Source of the DNA: Glandiceps talaboti
Taxonomy: Eukaryota > Hemichordata > Enteropneusta > Spengelidae
NCBI RefSeq assembly: GCF_964340395.1
Contig: NC_135563.1
Coordinates: forward strand, 5,681,922-5,745,921
Direction of reading: 5' to 3'
DNA: 64,000 bases
Shown piece by piece: positions 31,601-45,900 of the stretch (position 1 is its first letter; each line of letters begins with the position of its first letter). Position numbers and translations under genes: made by a program. The notes beneath the pieces are model-generated. The model was not told the origin of the DNA, did no database searches, and saw nothing but the letters and a program-made list of their open reading frames with translations.

Positions 31601-34088
31601 TGACCTACTCACTGACGTGTGCGAAACACTGAACTTGCTACCGGAACGCGGAACATCTATCTGCCACAGCTCAGAAGCCTGAGTAAACCAAATTTATGGG
31701 ACAGGTTGTGATTTCCATTTGTTGATGGGTTAAATTAAATGAGTACATGTGTATTTTGATTCCGAAAAAGTTGTGTTGGGGGATCTTGTTGCATGATGTT
31801 GACAGTGACATGTGAATGTTGGGCACTGAATCGTCAATGCGTGATCACTGGCATGGCCACTATAGACGGCCGATGCATGTGCGCCCGGTCACACATGAAG
31901 AACGAACTTGTTGTGCAAATCAGAAAAAAAATAATGTGGTATTTACAGAGCATCCCAACTTTGACGTTGTTGATAGTTTTAGTTAAAGATTCAAGTTCTG
32001 AGTTTCAAGGACACCTAATGTCAGCTTTCCGTATCAAGTTTACAGTATGTAACTAGCTATGCTGTCATTTGATATAGCAGGACCAAATCATGATACACAG
32101 CCAGTAACGGTTAATTAATAAAAAATAAATTATTTTAAAGTTTGTTTGACTATTATTTGTAAGTTTTTCGTTCACATTTGGTACTTTTTAAAGTCAGGGA
32201 TTTTTTTTCTTCAAAATGTCATGAATTTGAAGAGGGAATAATAAACACAGCAGTGTACTAACAATTTTAAAAATGAAACAAGTGGTTACAAGTTTAGGAT
32301 TTCTCAAAGTTTTTATTCAATCGTATGTTCACTGTGACTTATTTTGAAGTTGTTCTTTGTCCTTGTCTGAAAAAAAGGGAATTATAAATTTGAGCACAGC
32401 TATTCATTGATATTCAGATTAAAAATTGTGACTAACTGGCTGTCCAATCTTTCTAAACAATATATAATATACTCTGTAGAAATGACTTAAAATTACATAA
32501 TCTTAATTGCCTTCTTTTTCTAAGGTGTAATGTGTAGTACACAATTTTCAAAAAATAGCTTACTGGGAACTGTTATTATGAATGGAATTTTTTATGTAGT
32601 TAGGTAACGGTCTATACGTAATGGAATATCTCAGACCACAGTATCTCTAGTGGTCTGGGATAATTTATATGAATATTTCATAGACAATAATAATTGACCC
32701 CACTCCCTGTCAAATGACACCACTTTTTGCAACAAGGGGCCTTTGTCCCCACTTGTTGGAAACCTTGGCAGAACACTGCCGTCTACCCCCCCCCCCCCCC
32801 CACCCCCACCCCTTTGTTACATCAGAGCAGCATGTGTCTTTCATCATGGCTGAAGCCGTTGAGGTTTGATGAGGGACAGGGCTCGAAATTAATACAGTCG
32901 CGCAGTACATTTTGCTGCAATGTAATAATAGCTCAGAATATTTCCATCATTTTCAAAATTATGCTTAAAATTGATAAAAGTCATACTGCATTCCTAATTT
33001 CTTGACCAGTTTTTAGCTTTAAATCAGTTATACAATGTATCATCGGGGAAATGATCGACTTCATGACCCATGACATGCATGATTCCGATGTTTACATTAT
33101 TACTTGTAATTACTTTTAAACAGTAAATCCCAAAGGAGTTCTGAGTTCTAGAAATGTTTACATGTTATCTGGTGGATTATTTTGACAAGTTCACACTGAA
33201 GAAAAATGTTTCATAGAAGTAATGATTTATATAAATAAAAATTCATCTCGCACACTGATGACAATCATGTAATAAGTGTTTCAAAAAGTTACACACTGAA
33301 GTTCAAATTGGAAAATCTGAAAATAACTTGAAAAAATTGTTAACGATGGCAATACCACTTTGATTAATAAGACGAATGTATTAGTACTCCTGATAATATC
33401 ATACAATAGTTCATGGCTACAGATATACACCCATCAGGATGATAAGTATTCAATCATCTTCTTACAAAGTTGTTATACGGACTTGTCAACCTTGCTAAAA
33501 TGAAGGAAAGAGACTTGTAACAAGGAATTCAATAAAGAGAAGAGAAAAGAAGTTGTAGAGAGCCTGACAGGACAGAAAGGAGAGAGAATAGAACTGAAAA
33601 AATACAGATTTTTTTTTCTTGCCCCCTTTTTTTTTTATTTCGCCCGCCCGCCCCGCCTGACTATTCCATTGGAGATGAGAAACAAAAAAAAAAAAAACCT
33701 CACCCTAATCAGCACTGTCTTATAACATTACCAATTTCAACTTTTATTCAGATGGAAGAAGGGGTTCAATTTTTTTTAATGAATCATTTGAATTCCATTT
33801 CATTTCGTTTCAGTTTGCCCCTATACCACAATCTAAGGCAAAAATACAAGTTACCAACCCTTTTGAAAACTGTTTATGCTCTCACGTCAAGTTATTAGAA
33901 TTCTGTAATAATCAACTTGGCAACGTTTGTTTACAAATCTTTCAAGTTAAGAAATGAATTTATTTAATTATTCATTCATTTGTGTCATTCACCTATGTAT
34001 CAATACTTCTTTATTTTTCTCTCTCTACGCTGTAACCATTATATTTTTTGCTCGTTCTTGTAAATGTACGATTTGGGCCAGTGGCCTT

Positions 34089-34263
<175 letters not shown>

Positions 34264-37200
34264 CATCTTGATTTTTTCCTCTGAGTCTGACGACTATAAT
34301 AATATAATGTCTTTGGAGACCACTCGACGTATGCATCAGACTCAAAAAGTACTCTGTTCACGTGATTCACGTGTTCACGTAAATACCAACTCTCTTGTGG
34401 GTGGAAAGATTGGCTGATGCGTTCATAGATATGACAAATGAATACTATAAATATAGTTGGGAATCTTAGATTCGCATCTTTGAATATATGTAAAAGCTTT
34501 CAAATTCCGTTTCCGACTTCATGATGAAGATGGACATCGGAAATAGTTTTTTAATTTTAAAACTCGAGATAGTACAGAAGAACTTTCAGGTTTAATGCCC
34601 TGTTATTCATATCAAAAGAAAACGAAGATTGCGACATACATCTTAAATTCTCAATCCATGGAGAGGTAAAAACGGTTACTGGATGCCAACAGCAGTGCCT
34701 TTTCATAGTGTAAAGCTTCTCCTTCTGCCTTTTTAAGGATCAGCGCCATAAACGAGGGCTCAGACCTCATACCACTACAGTATCAGAGCTCGGGCCTGGA
34801 TGTAATGTATGCCTGGCGTGCGCGTTTACAAATAAAGACCGGTCTGAAACACCCGGTCTACTGTCATGTTCAAATATGAACAAGTAAATTACAAGAACAA
34901 ACCTGAAAAAATCATACTTTTCAACATCTAGATCCATTCATAATCATATCTCCACTTTGGCTACATCGCTCTATATTTTAGCTAGACTGGCCCGAATTTA
35001 AACCTAGCTGTCCTTCATGCACGTCAAAACGGAGGAAAACACGACTGTCGACATTGCATTGTACGATTCGACGAGCACATATATTTTACTCGTACTATTT
35101 TTTTCAGTTAGTATATGCATGATTATTAACGTTCTCCCACGTTCAACCCGTGTCTTAAGGGACACTCAACTCTCTTGGGGACATCTCATCAATTCATGTA
35201 TCTTATGCTCACCGTACACAGTACAGGTATAAGCTTATATACAATCTGTGACAATCTTTGTGCGGCCGTCGCCTTGGAAAATAAACCGTTGGTTGGGTAG
35301 GGGATGCCATGGCATGACAGAGTTATACTTCTAAAACACCCGAAAGAGTTGAATATTTGACAGCGCAATTTTAAAATTGATATCTTGATGAGATACAGTA
35401 CATTAACTTTACGGTTACTGATCTGTTTTGTAAAGCTCTTCAAATCTGTTTAATCGACCGTTACCATCAGGAATGGTGATTTTATATGATTGATACCAAT
35501 GATGAATTATGAAATTCCATTAATAGAAAGTAAAACTCAGTGGATAACATAATGTATGACGCCACCAAGTCGTGTGATTTTTAACTCTTTAATTTGTAGT
35601 CCTTGATCGATTGTTTGTGTTGGTAATCCATAGAAAGTAATAAATGAGAAAGGCGACCTTCGATATTTTCTATTACAGATGGAAATCAAAACATCGAAAC
35701 TTTGGCTTTGTTTGAGATATCAAAATGATAAGTTTGGGAAAATATCAAATCACAAAAAACAAGATTAGTTTGGGTTTTTGACAGAAGGAGTGGGACAAAA
35801 CAATTCTGATCAGTATTGTATTGGAAAGATTACTTTTCTATATAGTATGTTTTCGTGGCAACCTATACCCGTGTCCACCTTTTCTATACACCATTGAAAG
35901 GTTAGATCGTGGATTTCAAAAATTCCAAGATCGACGAGAAGACTAGACGAGAGTAGTATTGTGGGGTTTCACACGGTGCCATATGGTTCCTGGCATCAAA
36001 ATATAACAAAGTTAACCTAATTATATCAAATATTCAAGTGTGAACCGTTAATCTAACATTTCATTTTATAGGATGGTAGAAACTCATATTGTTGTGTCGA
36101 AGGTTATTTAAAAAAAAAACTATATATTTTTCTCTTTAGGTAAAGTACGTAGTTAATAGTTCTCCAGACATGATATGGAGGGTAAACGAACTATTGTTGT
36201 ATAAGTCACAGGTAATCTGTTGCAATTGATTGTCGACGCCGTAACTCTCCCATGACAAGCTGTCAGATGTTACGAAATTGATAGAGGAATTCTACTTCAA
36301 CAAAGTTTGTTTACACTAATCCCCTACCTTAGCTTAGCTCAATGATAGAGATTAAATGGATTATGAAAACCAGTCTAAGTCACAGAGTGATAAAAAGTTG
36401 CCAGTACAAACTAGTTGCCTAGTTATTTGGACAATTTGAGATGTATTTCATTTACACTGGACTCCTTTAAAGCATAGACCATGTAGGGACTATGATTAAA
36501 ACTTACTGACTGATTGGCCATGGGATGAGGTCGGTTCTAAACTACACGAATTTGTGATTATATTGAAATCAACAGTGTTCAATCTATGTCCGTTTCACTT
36601 TAATGAATTCCAACTCGGGTCTTTGTATTCAAAAGTACGTTGCCATTTCCAAACCAAATCAATCACCGATTGATCGGATAACCTCAGCAGGGTACGGAAA
36701 ATGTTATTTCCGGTAAACAAGCGGCAAATCAGTGCTGATCAGATGCATGGACGTGAGGGGTACTGCCACTGGCTATGGGATCCGGAGATGTACAGTGTGA
36801 TGCTGAGTATGAAATGGAACTGGTTTGTGAACTGTGTGTGATGAGCTATGATTGACAGCTGTACCATCTACAGTATAGTGATAAACAAAAAAAGCTTTTA
36901 CTTTCGAACTTTTGAAAGCAATCATCTTAAGTTAGATTTGATGCCCTTTAACAGTGAACTGTCGAAATGACGAACAATAATTGCCTATTGGCGGCGTGCA
37001 GGTGGAATTGATTTTTCGTTGTTTATATGGCCTAAATATTTTAATGGAAGCACATTTTTTGTGTTGTAGACCCAGTATAAGTCTAATCGAGGATTGAAAA
37101 TGTAAACAAGCACGACAAGAGCTATGACGCGAAATTGCCATGTCTTGTGAATTTTAATCTTTAATTGATAGAGTCAGATATTAAAGTAATCAAAATAACT

Positions 37201-37549
37201 CAAAGGTAGATTATCATCCAAGGCACAACGATGATTGTAATCTTTAGGCGTCTCTGACTATCTTAAAGAGTTTTTCTTCATTTTTTAACTCCCCAATCAA
37301 GACAAATCAAATGTTTAAGTAAGTTATTACACTGAGATAAGCTAGCTTATACAGATTTCCTTGGATTCATTGCAACGCGAGTACACGAATGTTGAAATTA
37401 ACAAAGAAGTATGTAAACCAGTGTATGGACAGTGATTGATTACTATTGGACCTACTTACAGAGATAACACGTGAACACATTCACAATAAATCAATAGCAC
37501 TATATATATCTGTAGAAATATTGTTGATTATTGTTATATTGTAATACCA

Positions 37550-37764
<215 letters not shown>

Positions 37765-38170
37765 TGTTAGGGCCTAACTGTAATTGAGACCCCGGCGTTT
37801 TTAATTGTAAGCGTATATTTCCAGTGCTAAATTTACTTTTGGGGATATGTTATTATATTATTGAATAATCTTGAACCATTGTTGGCAATCTTGACCCAAT
37901 CGAAATATTAACCCCTTTCTAAATATCTGTATGCCTGTATGTTTGAAAAGAAATAATATCAAAATATTCTCCATTGACGGATCATTTATTGTTTATTTAT
38001 CAAACGTAAACATGAAACTATTTTCTCCTTATTTTGCAAAATAAGGTTTTACTGTGTCTTAAATGTATATGGAGAATCACCAATTATGGCATTCGTAACT
38101 TGCATTATTTGCCCCCCCCCCCCTTTTCTTTGTGTGGCATTGTGGGAAAATTTACATCATGATATCCAAG

Positions 38171-39884
38171 ATGGCTGCGCCCATGATAGGAACATGGTTC
38201 CAAAGTGTAAACAGAATTTGTAAGCGGAATGGACGATTAGTGTACCATGCTCAACGATCATGTTCGTCAGTAAATAAAAAGGCAAGTAAAGAGCTATACC
38301 AAAGTGTTGCAGTCCATTACTAGTAACATTTAGAATCTAGTACCACTCTGGTGTCATGTCAGTAGCCCGCTCACTTATTAGTCCTGCTTACAGCTGAGAC
38401 GGTGCACGCACGAGTCGAGTCTAATATTACTGACTCGACTCTAAAACACCAATTGTCAGAATGGAGTCCCGGATTACTCCGTATGCAAGCACGACAATAG
38501 TTAGTCCTGCTTACAGACGGTACACGGGTCTATATTACTGACACGACCCTGGGACGACTTGCTCCGTGTGCAAGCAGAAGGAAGGGACGACTTAGGGAGT
38601 GTCCAGATTTTACTTCCAGGGGGACCCCGGAGGATTTCCCCTTTTCCTTGTGTATGTTTTTCATGCCCCCCCCCCCCCTCCTGCAAGTTCTTGATTTTTT
38701 TCCATGCCCCCCATAGACTTACACACATACACAACATACATGCATATATATCTCGTATGTCTGTGTCTGTCTGTCCGTCCGTCCGTCCGTCTGTACACAC
38801 ACACACACACACACACACAGTGTCAGCACCATGCCTATAGCCGTTGAAGCTCTGAACCTTTGTCCAGTTGTGCTAAAAAAAAAAAATACTCATAAATAAC
38901 TTATAAAGTGTAAACACTTTTACAGGGTAAATCATTATGCAGAAAATAGGGAGATAACCATTTCATGCACAATGACAAGAACACCATATTTCCATTGGGC
39001 AATGTGGGTATACTTTAAATACTTCACAACTGTTCTACTTTTTAGATACATTGTATGTATCAGCTTGTCAACAATTTTGCAATTAGTATAAATGTGAACA
39101 TTTTTATTATTGGAAGGAATAGTCAAAAACTGAAATAATTTAACTATCAACATTTTTGCTTGTTATAATTTGACTGATATATAAGTTTAACTTCTGTTTC
39201 CATTATAACACAAACTGAACTGTAGATGACTTCAATTCCAACCCCGTGCCAACATACAAAGCTGTATGCTTCAAACAGTTACATGATGCAATTGAATTTG
39301 CTATATCTACCAGTTCTACTATTGTGGTAGTAGACACTTTGATATTTATCTTTACCGTATAGAGTTACATCACATCTCAGTCCTGTCAACTATCGAATTC
39401 TCTTCGGGGGGGGGGGGGGGGGGGTGTAATCAAGCTCAGTCTGTTGCATAAAATGTGACCGTTCGCCAGGAGAGGAGGGTAAAACTTGCACAGTTCTATG
39501 CACTGTACATTAGTGATGTCAGAGGTCATCAGCTGGTCATTCGCTTATAATGGTCAACGTGTGGATGCCTGGCTCGGCTTATTTCTCCTCATTTCAGGAC
39601 ATACGTGCCGTTATTTACAAAGCCTTTTTACAACTTGTTATGATATGTCCGTGTTAATTACATGAAATAACTTGCGCATTTTGTTTGATTTTATCTTGCC
39701 CGATGAACTCCGTATGTTCGTGGTATTTTGTATGTGAAAATCGACCAAAAGTGATTGTTTTCAAGCCAAAATGCAATCACTTTCATGTATTTTCTGCCAT
39801 CCAATAATACTTGGAAAGGATGTACGATATCAGGTAAGTTCATGCCATTTTTACCTTCCATAAATAAGGAAGGTTATATATTTG

Positions 39885-39931
<47 letters not shown>

Positions 39932-42900
39932 ATTTTCACAAAGACAGCTCAATTCAAAAGAAAGTTGGTGCACATATTCTTTAGGGTAGTGACCAGCACT
40001 GATCAGGTTTTTGAATATTCAGTCCATACCTGACCTGACCTGGCCAGTACCTGCGTTTTGAACAGACCATTCTTCCTCCATGGTACGAAGGTAACAACAC
40101 AAGTATCCATCATCGAGTGCGGTTACTTCGTTTTTAATTTTGCAGTAGTATCTAGAGTTACAGTTACAGTCATTTGCATATAATAAATTAATTATTATGT
40201 TGTATTTCAAGAATACACACTTCAAATTTCATATCATAGTAATTTGGTACATGCATTGATATAGTTTACTGATGTATTCTTTAATTGTAATCAGTCATTT
40301 GTATAATTAATGATTTGTGAGAATACAAGCTTAAAAATCAGACGGCATGCATGTTGATGAGAACAAATTACATGTGTCCCATCAAGCTAGATTATTCATT
40401 TGCACAATTAATGATTTTCGGTAATTCGGTAATCTTAGTATTGTAAGTATACAAACTTCAGATTTTAATAGTTTCACATAACTATTTGCCAATTAATTAA
40501 AGGGCATATGTCAAGTATATGATTGCTGTAGCTAGAATTATTGTGTGTAAGAATGAAAATCTAAAGACTTTGTCCTTACAGAAGGCATTCAGTTTAAATC
40601 TCATTGATGAAGTTACTGGTCCCATTTCATATCTATAATGTGTGTTGTCCGTTGTCCTTACATCTCTGAAACAAGTTCTATTGAAATAGGACATTATTTA
40701 CATTTCTGAAACAGTTTCTGTCTGTTGAAATAGAACATTGTACAATGTATATTTACAATCTCTGAAACAAATTCTGTTTGATTTCCTAAACAGGACAAAA
40801 GTTACATTACACAAATTCTGTTTAATTTCACAGACAGGACATTATTGACATAACTGAAACAGATAGTCTGTTTTGATTTTGTAAACACATTCTTGGTACA
40901 GTGTAGCTGATTCAACATATTCTGTTTCACAACAAAGACAGCATCGGATGAATTGACGTCACAATAGTTGTCAAGCAAGATTTCAAAATGAACACAGGTA
41001 GGACTGTCTGCAATATCTATGTACATGTATTTTATTCTACTAATTAAAATCATAGACATATATAGAATCGATTTTTAAACTATTAATTTTTGACCTTGTA
41101 AGCCATTTACCCAGTTTTACATCTTTCAGGAAAATCGCTCAAAAGCCGTTTCAACATAAAGTGGCAAGTTGCTGGTGTCAAACCATTCCATGTCAAATTC
41201 TTTGTAATCGTACAGAAGTCTTCATCCTTGTAGAATGTTTTATAAGGTCCTTCAACATTGAAATTGTCTCCATGTCGTATAGTAATATGCAAATCACGGA
41301 GCAAAATACCAAAATAAACATCATAAATTTTAATAATTGGTACTTTTTGTGAAATATCAACAACTTTTTCTACAACATCGAACGACATTATTGTTGCAGC
41401 TCTTTTATCACAATGTGGCGGGTAATATTCTGCCTGCCATTCGTCCATTGATACATACCATTCACTTTGAGGTGAGCGTACAACTATAGAATCTGACCTT
41501 TCATGACAAAATACATAATTTGTTTGCGGTGCTGAAAGTAAATGACGCAGCACATTTTCAATGTTCACGTGAACAGTCGCTTCAGAAAACATAACAAATG
41601 TTCCTGGTAACCTTGAAGTAGTAGCCCAGTGAAGAGCTGAAAGAAGATTCCTGGGGTTATTCTGTGGTGTGTCAATAAACTTCTGGTGTAAAATATCTCG
41701 ATAAAGTTCCTGTTCATGTTTAATTATCATCTTGAGGTCATCTTTGAATTCAGTAGATGTACCAATGACAAAACGAACCATAATCATGTTAGTAAGGATG
41801 CCTAACCGACTGAACTGTAATCGGAAATATCTGCGATAAAAATACTCCTCTGGTAATGTCATCACAAGAATAAGAAGAAATGGCTGATTATTTTTTTCGT
41901 GATTTGAAAAATACTGGAAAGGAGGGTACATCGCATTTGTATTATTGGTTACTGACTGAATCGATGGGTTCTCTCCAATGACAGATGGATAAAAGTTTGG
42001 TCTCAGTTTCTCCAGAGTGCGTCCACTGCACTTGTCTAAACTGGAAGAGTTTTGCAGCATTTCCCAGAAAAGCCTATTCTTTTTTGCAGTAAACCCATGA
42101 GAAACAAGTGCAGATGGAAAAATACATGGATGGCGATACTTTCCTTCATCATCCAAGTCAAAATGTATGTGTGGGTAAGGCACTATTCCGAGCTGCTGTA
42201 AAATAAAACCAATGTAAACATCCTCCCATTTGAATATTGGAATTATTTTGGTTTTCTCTATGATTTTGGTAACTAAATCTATTGAAAGGACATACGACCC
42301 ACCACTTGCATAGGGTGGAAAAGAATCACTTGGCCAAATCTCCAATGGCGTGTACCACTTGGCCTTTGTGTTCCGTATAGCTCCCGTACCTAGTCTTAGG
42401 TGTCCCATGTAGAAATTCTTTCTCGGAGAGTTTTGTAAAAATTCGACCAAATTATGATAATTCAGAAACACATCGTCATCAACTTTGATTAAATATGTAG
42501 CATTTGTGCAATATTTAGACGCCCATTTTATAATAGAAAGTGTTTTCAAAACCAAATGTTGATAAGATTCAACAAAATTGCATTGAATGATATCTCCATT
42601 CTCAAAATTTTCTTTCTCAACTGACTTCTGGTCTTTCTCGCTCTCGGTTAATCCTATGAAAAACACAGTTTCTATTCGAAGGCCCGATTCAATATCAGAG
42701 CTACCCCAGGTTTCTCTAATGGCTCTGCGCAACTCTTTGTTCTTTGGACGAGTGAGGATGCCCACCAGTATGAATACATCGTCAGTTGTTTTGATGGGTT
42801 TACACCTCTCAGGGTGGTTGATAAGGAACGGCCCAGACCCATGTCCTTTGGTGGTTGTTGGCTCTAGTCCAAATACTTGTCCTTCTTCAACACCTATCCC

Positions 42901-45900
42901 TTCCAACGTGCTGTGTTTCAATTCAATATTACTTCGACTGCAGCGTTTAAAATTTCCCCATTCCTCCAGTTCTCGCCATTTTGTGAACATTATGTTACTA
43001 GTCATGTTATTGGACACGATGATTTCTTTCAAGTCGCATATACTTTGTCTAGAACCTGACATATCAAATCCATCATGATGCAGTGGTGAAATTCCCAGAT
43101 AACTTAGTTGCATGCTCAAATAAACCTTTTCAAGTGGGAAAACTCTTTCCGACCGGGCAGACAACAGCAGTTCGTTAGCTACATCTGACGTCATAATATA
43201 TGCAAATCCATTCGGGACAGGAGGTAATCTTTTGAACAAATTTGGTTGTAATATTGTTGAAATATTAGTATGTTCATTGATTGGTGTCTTCGTAACATCC
43301 AAAACGTGACCAGTGAAAAAGCAATGTCTGGGAGAGTCCAATAGCATTTTCGCAAGGTGCCGAAGATTTACGAACACATCATCATCAACTTTCATGATGA
43401 ATTTTACATTTTGACAATGTGTAGATATCCACTTTAGAAATTTCAAAAATGTTGGCATGTTATCAGTTCCATTGTCAACTCTGTGAATATCAGAAAGTAT
43501 GATGTCATGGTGTTTATTGTTCTCCCGTAACACTTTGTCATTGTATGAGTCTTGTATGAAAAATATTTGAATTATTTTTTTACCCCCGATTTCCATAATT
43601 CGTCCACGAGTATTTCTAATGGTCTGCCTAACTTCTTCATTCTCGTGGATTGATACTGTTACCAGTAGGAGAAAAATTGCCTCCCGATCTCCGCATGGAT
43701 TTTTAGCATTTGTTTGGAATACAATGAATGGAAAATGATCATATGTCCCATTTCTCCCAAGCCTTGAATCAAAATTTTCCATGGATTTAGCAGTTTGAGA
43801 TGTTGTATTCTCGACGACTTCATCACCTAAACTTTGTCCAAGTGCGTACATGAGTCTAGGTTCTACATTACACGACAGTAATATGTCTTGTAGACCACAA
43901 TGTGTTCTCCTTGCTCCATCGTTGTCAAATTGTTCGATGTCAACCGTGGAGATGTGTTGGATATCTTCTAACATACGAAAGTAAGAGTTGACACTCATGT
44001 AGGGTGGGAACCCATCCCTTTGGAACAAATCTGATGTTCGAAGAATGACATCGACCGACATTAAAAATGGTTGACATTCATCAGGATGAGGTTTATCAAA
44101 CTCTGATATACTATTTTGATTTTGGTTCAGAAGGCGATATTTGTTGCCTACTTTACGGCCAGCGAAATATATCGTTGTAACTGTATTAAGATAATGTAGT
44201 ACATTGTCCAGCATTACAAATGTTGTATCGTCAACTATCAACACATAACGAGTGTTGATGCAGTAATTTCTCACCCAATGGTGTATTATCGATACATCAG
44301 GTGACAATGACGACACATTTGATGACTTGAATAAGTAACTTCTTTGAATAATATCGTTGTGACTAAAGTCTTCTGATTCTATGGACTGTTGTAGAAATTT
44401 GTCGGCAGTAGGCCCAACAAAGAACAGAGAAATCACTTGGCTGTCATTCACATCAGGAGTTGCACCTCTACCCCAAGTGTTTCGTATTGCAGCTCGCCTC
44501 AAACCTCCATCTGCATTTGATAAAACCAGTACCAACAAACTTAACATCTGGGAATCTGCACATTTTGTTTCTTTATTAATGACATAGACAGTGTCCTTTA
44601 TCGATGAACTTCTTGCTCTTGGTGGTGCTGTTTGGTAACGACCGCCTTTTATCGATGAACTCTTGGGTCTTGGTGGCGCTGTTTGCTTTTCATCATTTGG
44701 TACAGTATGATCTGAACCTGTAAGTTTAGGTGCAGTTTTATTGACAGCTGTCACTTCCTTGCCAAAACTTAGATTATCAGGGATCATAGCTTCAAAGTGT
44801 AGAGGTGGTTTTGTAATGCTTGATACGGGCTCACGTATTGACCACACCATTGAAAGTTGAGATATTTTTGGTATTTTCTCGAGATGGAAGTATATAAGGA
44901 AGAGAATGTTAATGAGAAATAAAACAAGCCCATAATGAAGAAATGATCTCCGTATCGGTCGCATTGTGACCTTTCTATAGGTAGCGCTGAACAAAGCAGT
45001 CAACTCTCAGTGTTGAAGACTATCTCGAGTCGTGAGACTTCTCTAACCCTCTATCTGATTGGACTGTATCCTGCAAATTAACTGAAACATTTGCTAGTTA
45101 GCCAACCAAATACAATGTGTATTACAGGAGAAATGATATTGGCTTGATATTTCACTCATACATGTAAGCATGATGTTGGCATGATGTTTCATATGATGTT
45201 TTTGACACAAAGATAGACACACTAACAATAACAGAGACACAACAAACACAGCAGGATCCTGTGCCCAATCACACTGAAAAGTGATAAGCATCGCTATTCT
45301 TTAACATTACTGTAGAAACAGGCTGCTGTTGAAAATATTACATTTGGACTTGATGATTATACTGACTTCAATCGTATCTCTTCCAATCTGTAATCAACAT
45401 GGTATCTTGACTACTTCTACATCCCTACTGTGTGTAGCACCTGACAGTGTATAATTATTAGTTAGGGGAGACTACTACAATGGGATCTGTGCATCTGTGC
45501 ATCAATAATATGTTATTTCTCTGCCATGAAAAATCCAATTTCAATCAAACCTGGTACAGAGGTGACATACCATATGGGACATACAATGTATGCATGTCTC
45601 TTTGTTTTATGAGATATGTAAGTTTGATTGAAATGATGTATATAGTTGTAGTATATTTACTACATATAGGTGGTTGATATCCCCGAGTAATAATGGAATC
45701 ATCCACTTATGTTTTCAAAACCAAACGTTGGCATGTCTGGTAGTAATACCAGGCAGAGTTGGCCAGATTTGACCACCTGACAAAAAAAAGAAAGGCAAAA
45801 ATATAAATTCAAATCCAAGGCACAGCTGCAATATCCAGAAGGCTGCTACACAAAGACAATAGCCAGAATGTTACAACAATGAGATCATAAGGCAACACAC

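Noticed and set aside
42587-43078. Plus-strand frame of 163 codons inside the GT31 gene
   Set aside because: It is antisense to a fully open 1285-codon gene with clear domain motifs.
44965-45003. Extension of the GT31 protein by 13 residues
   Set aside because: The extension would start at TTG, just after an in-frame TGA. The ATG at 44964 followed by a basic stretch and a signal anchor is the better start.
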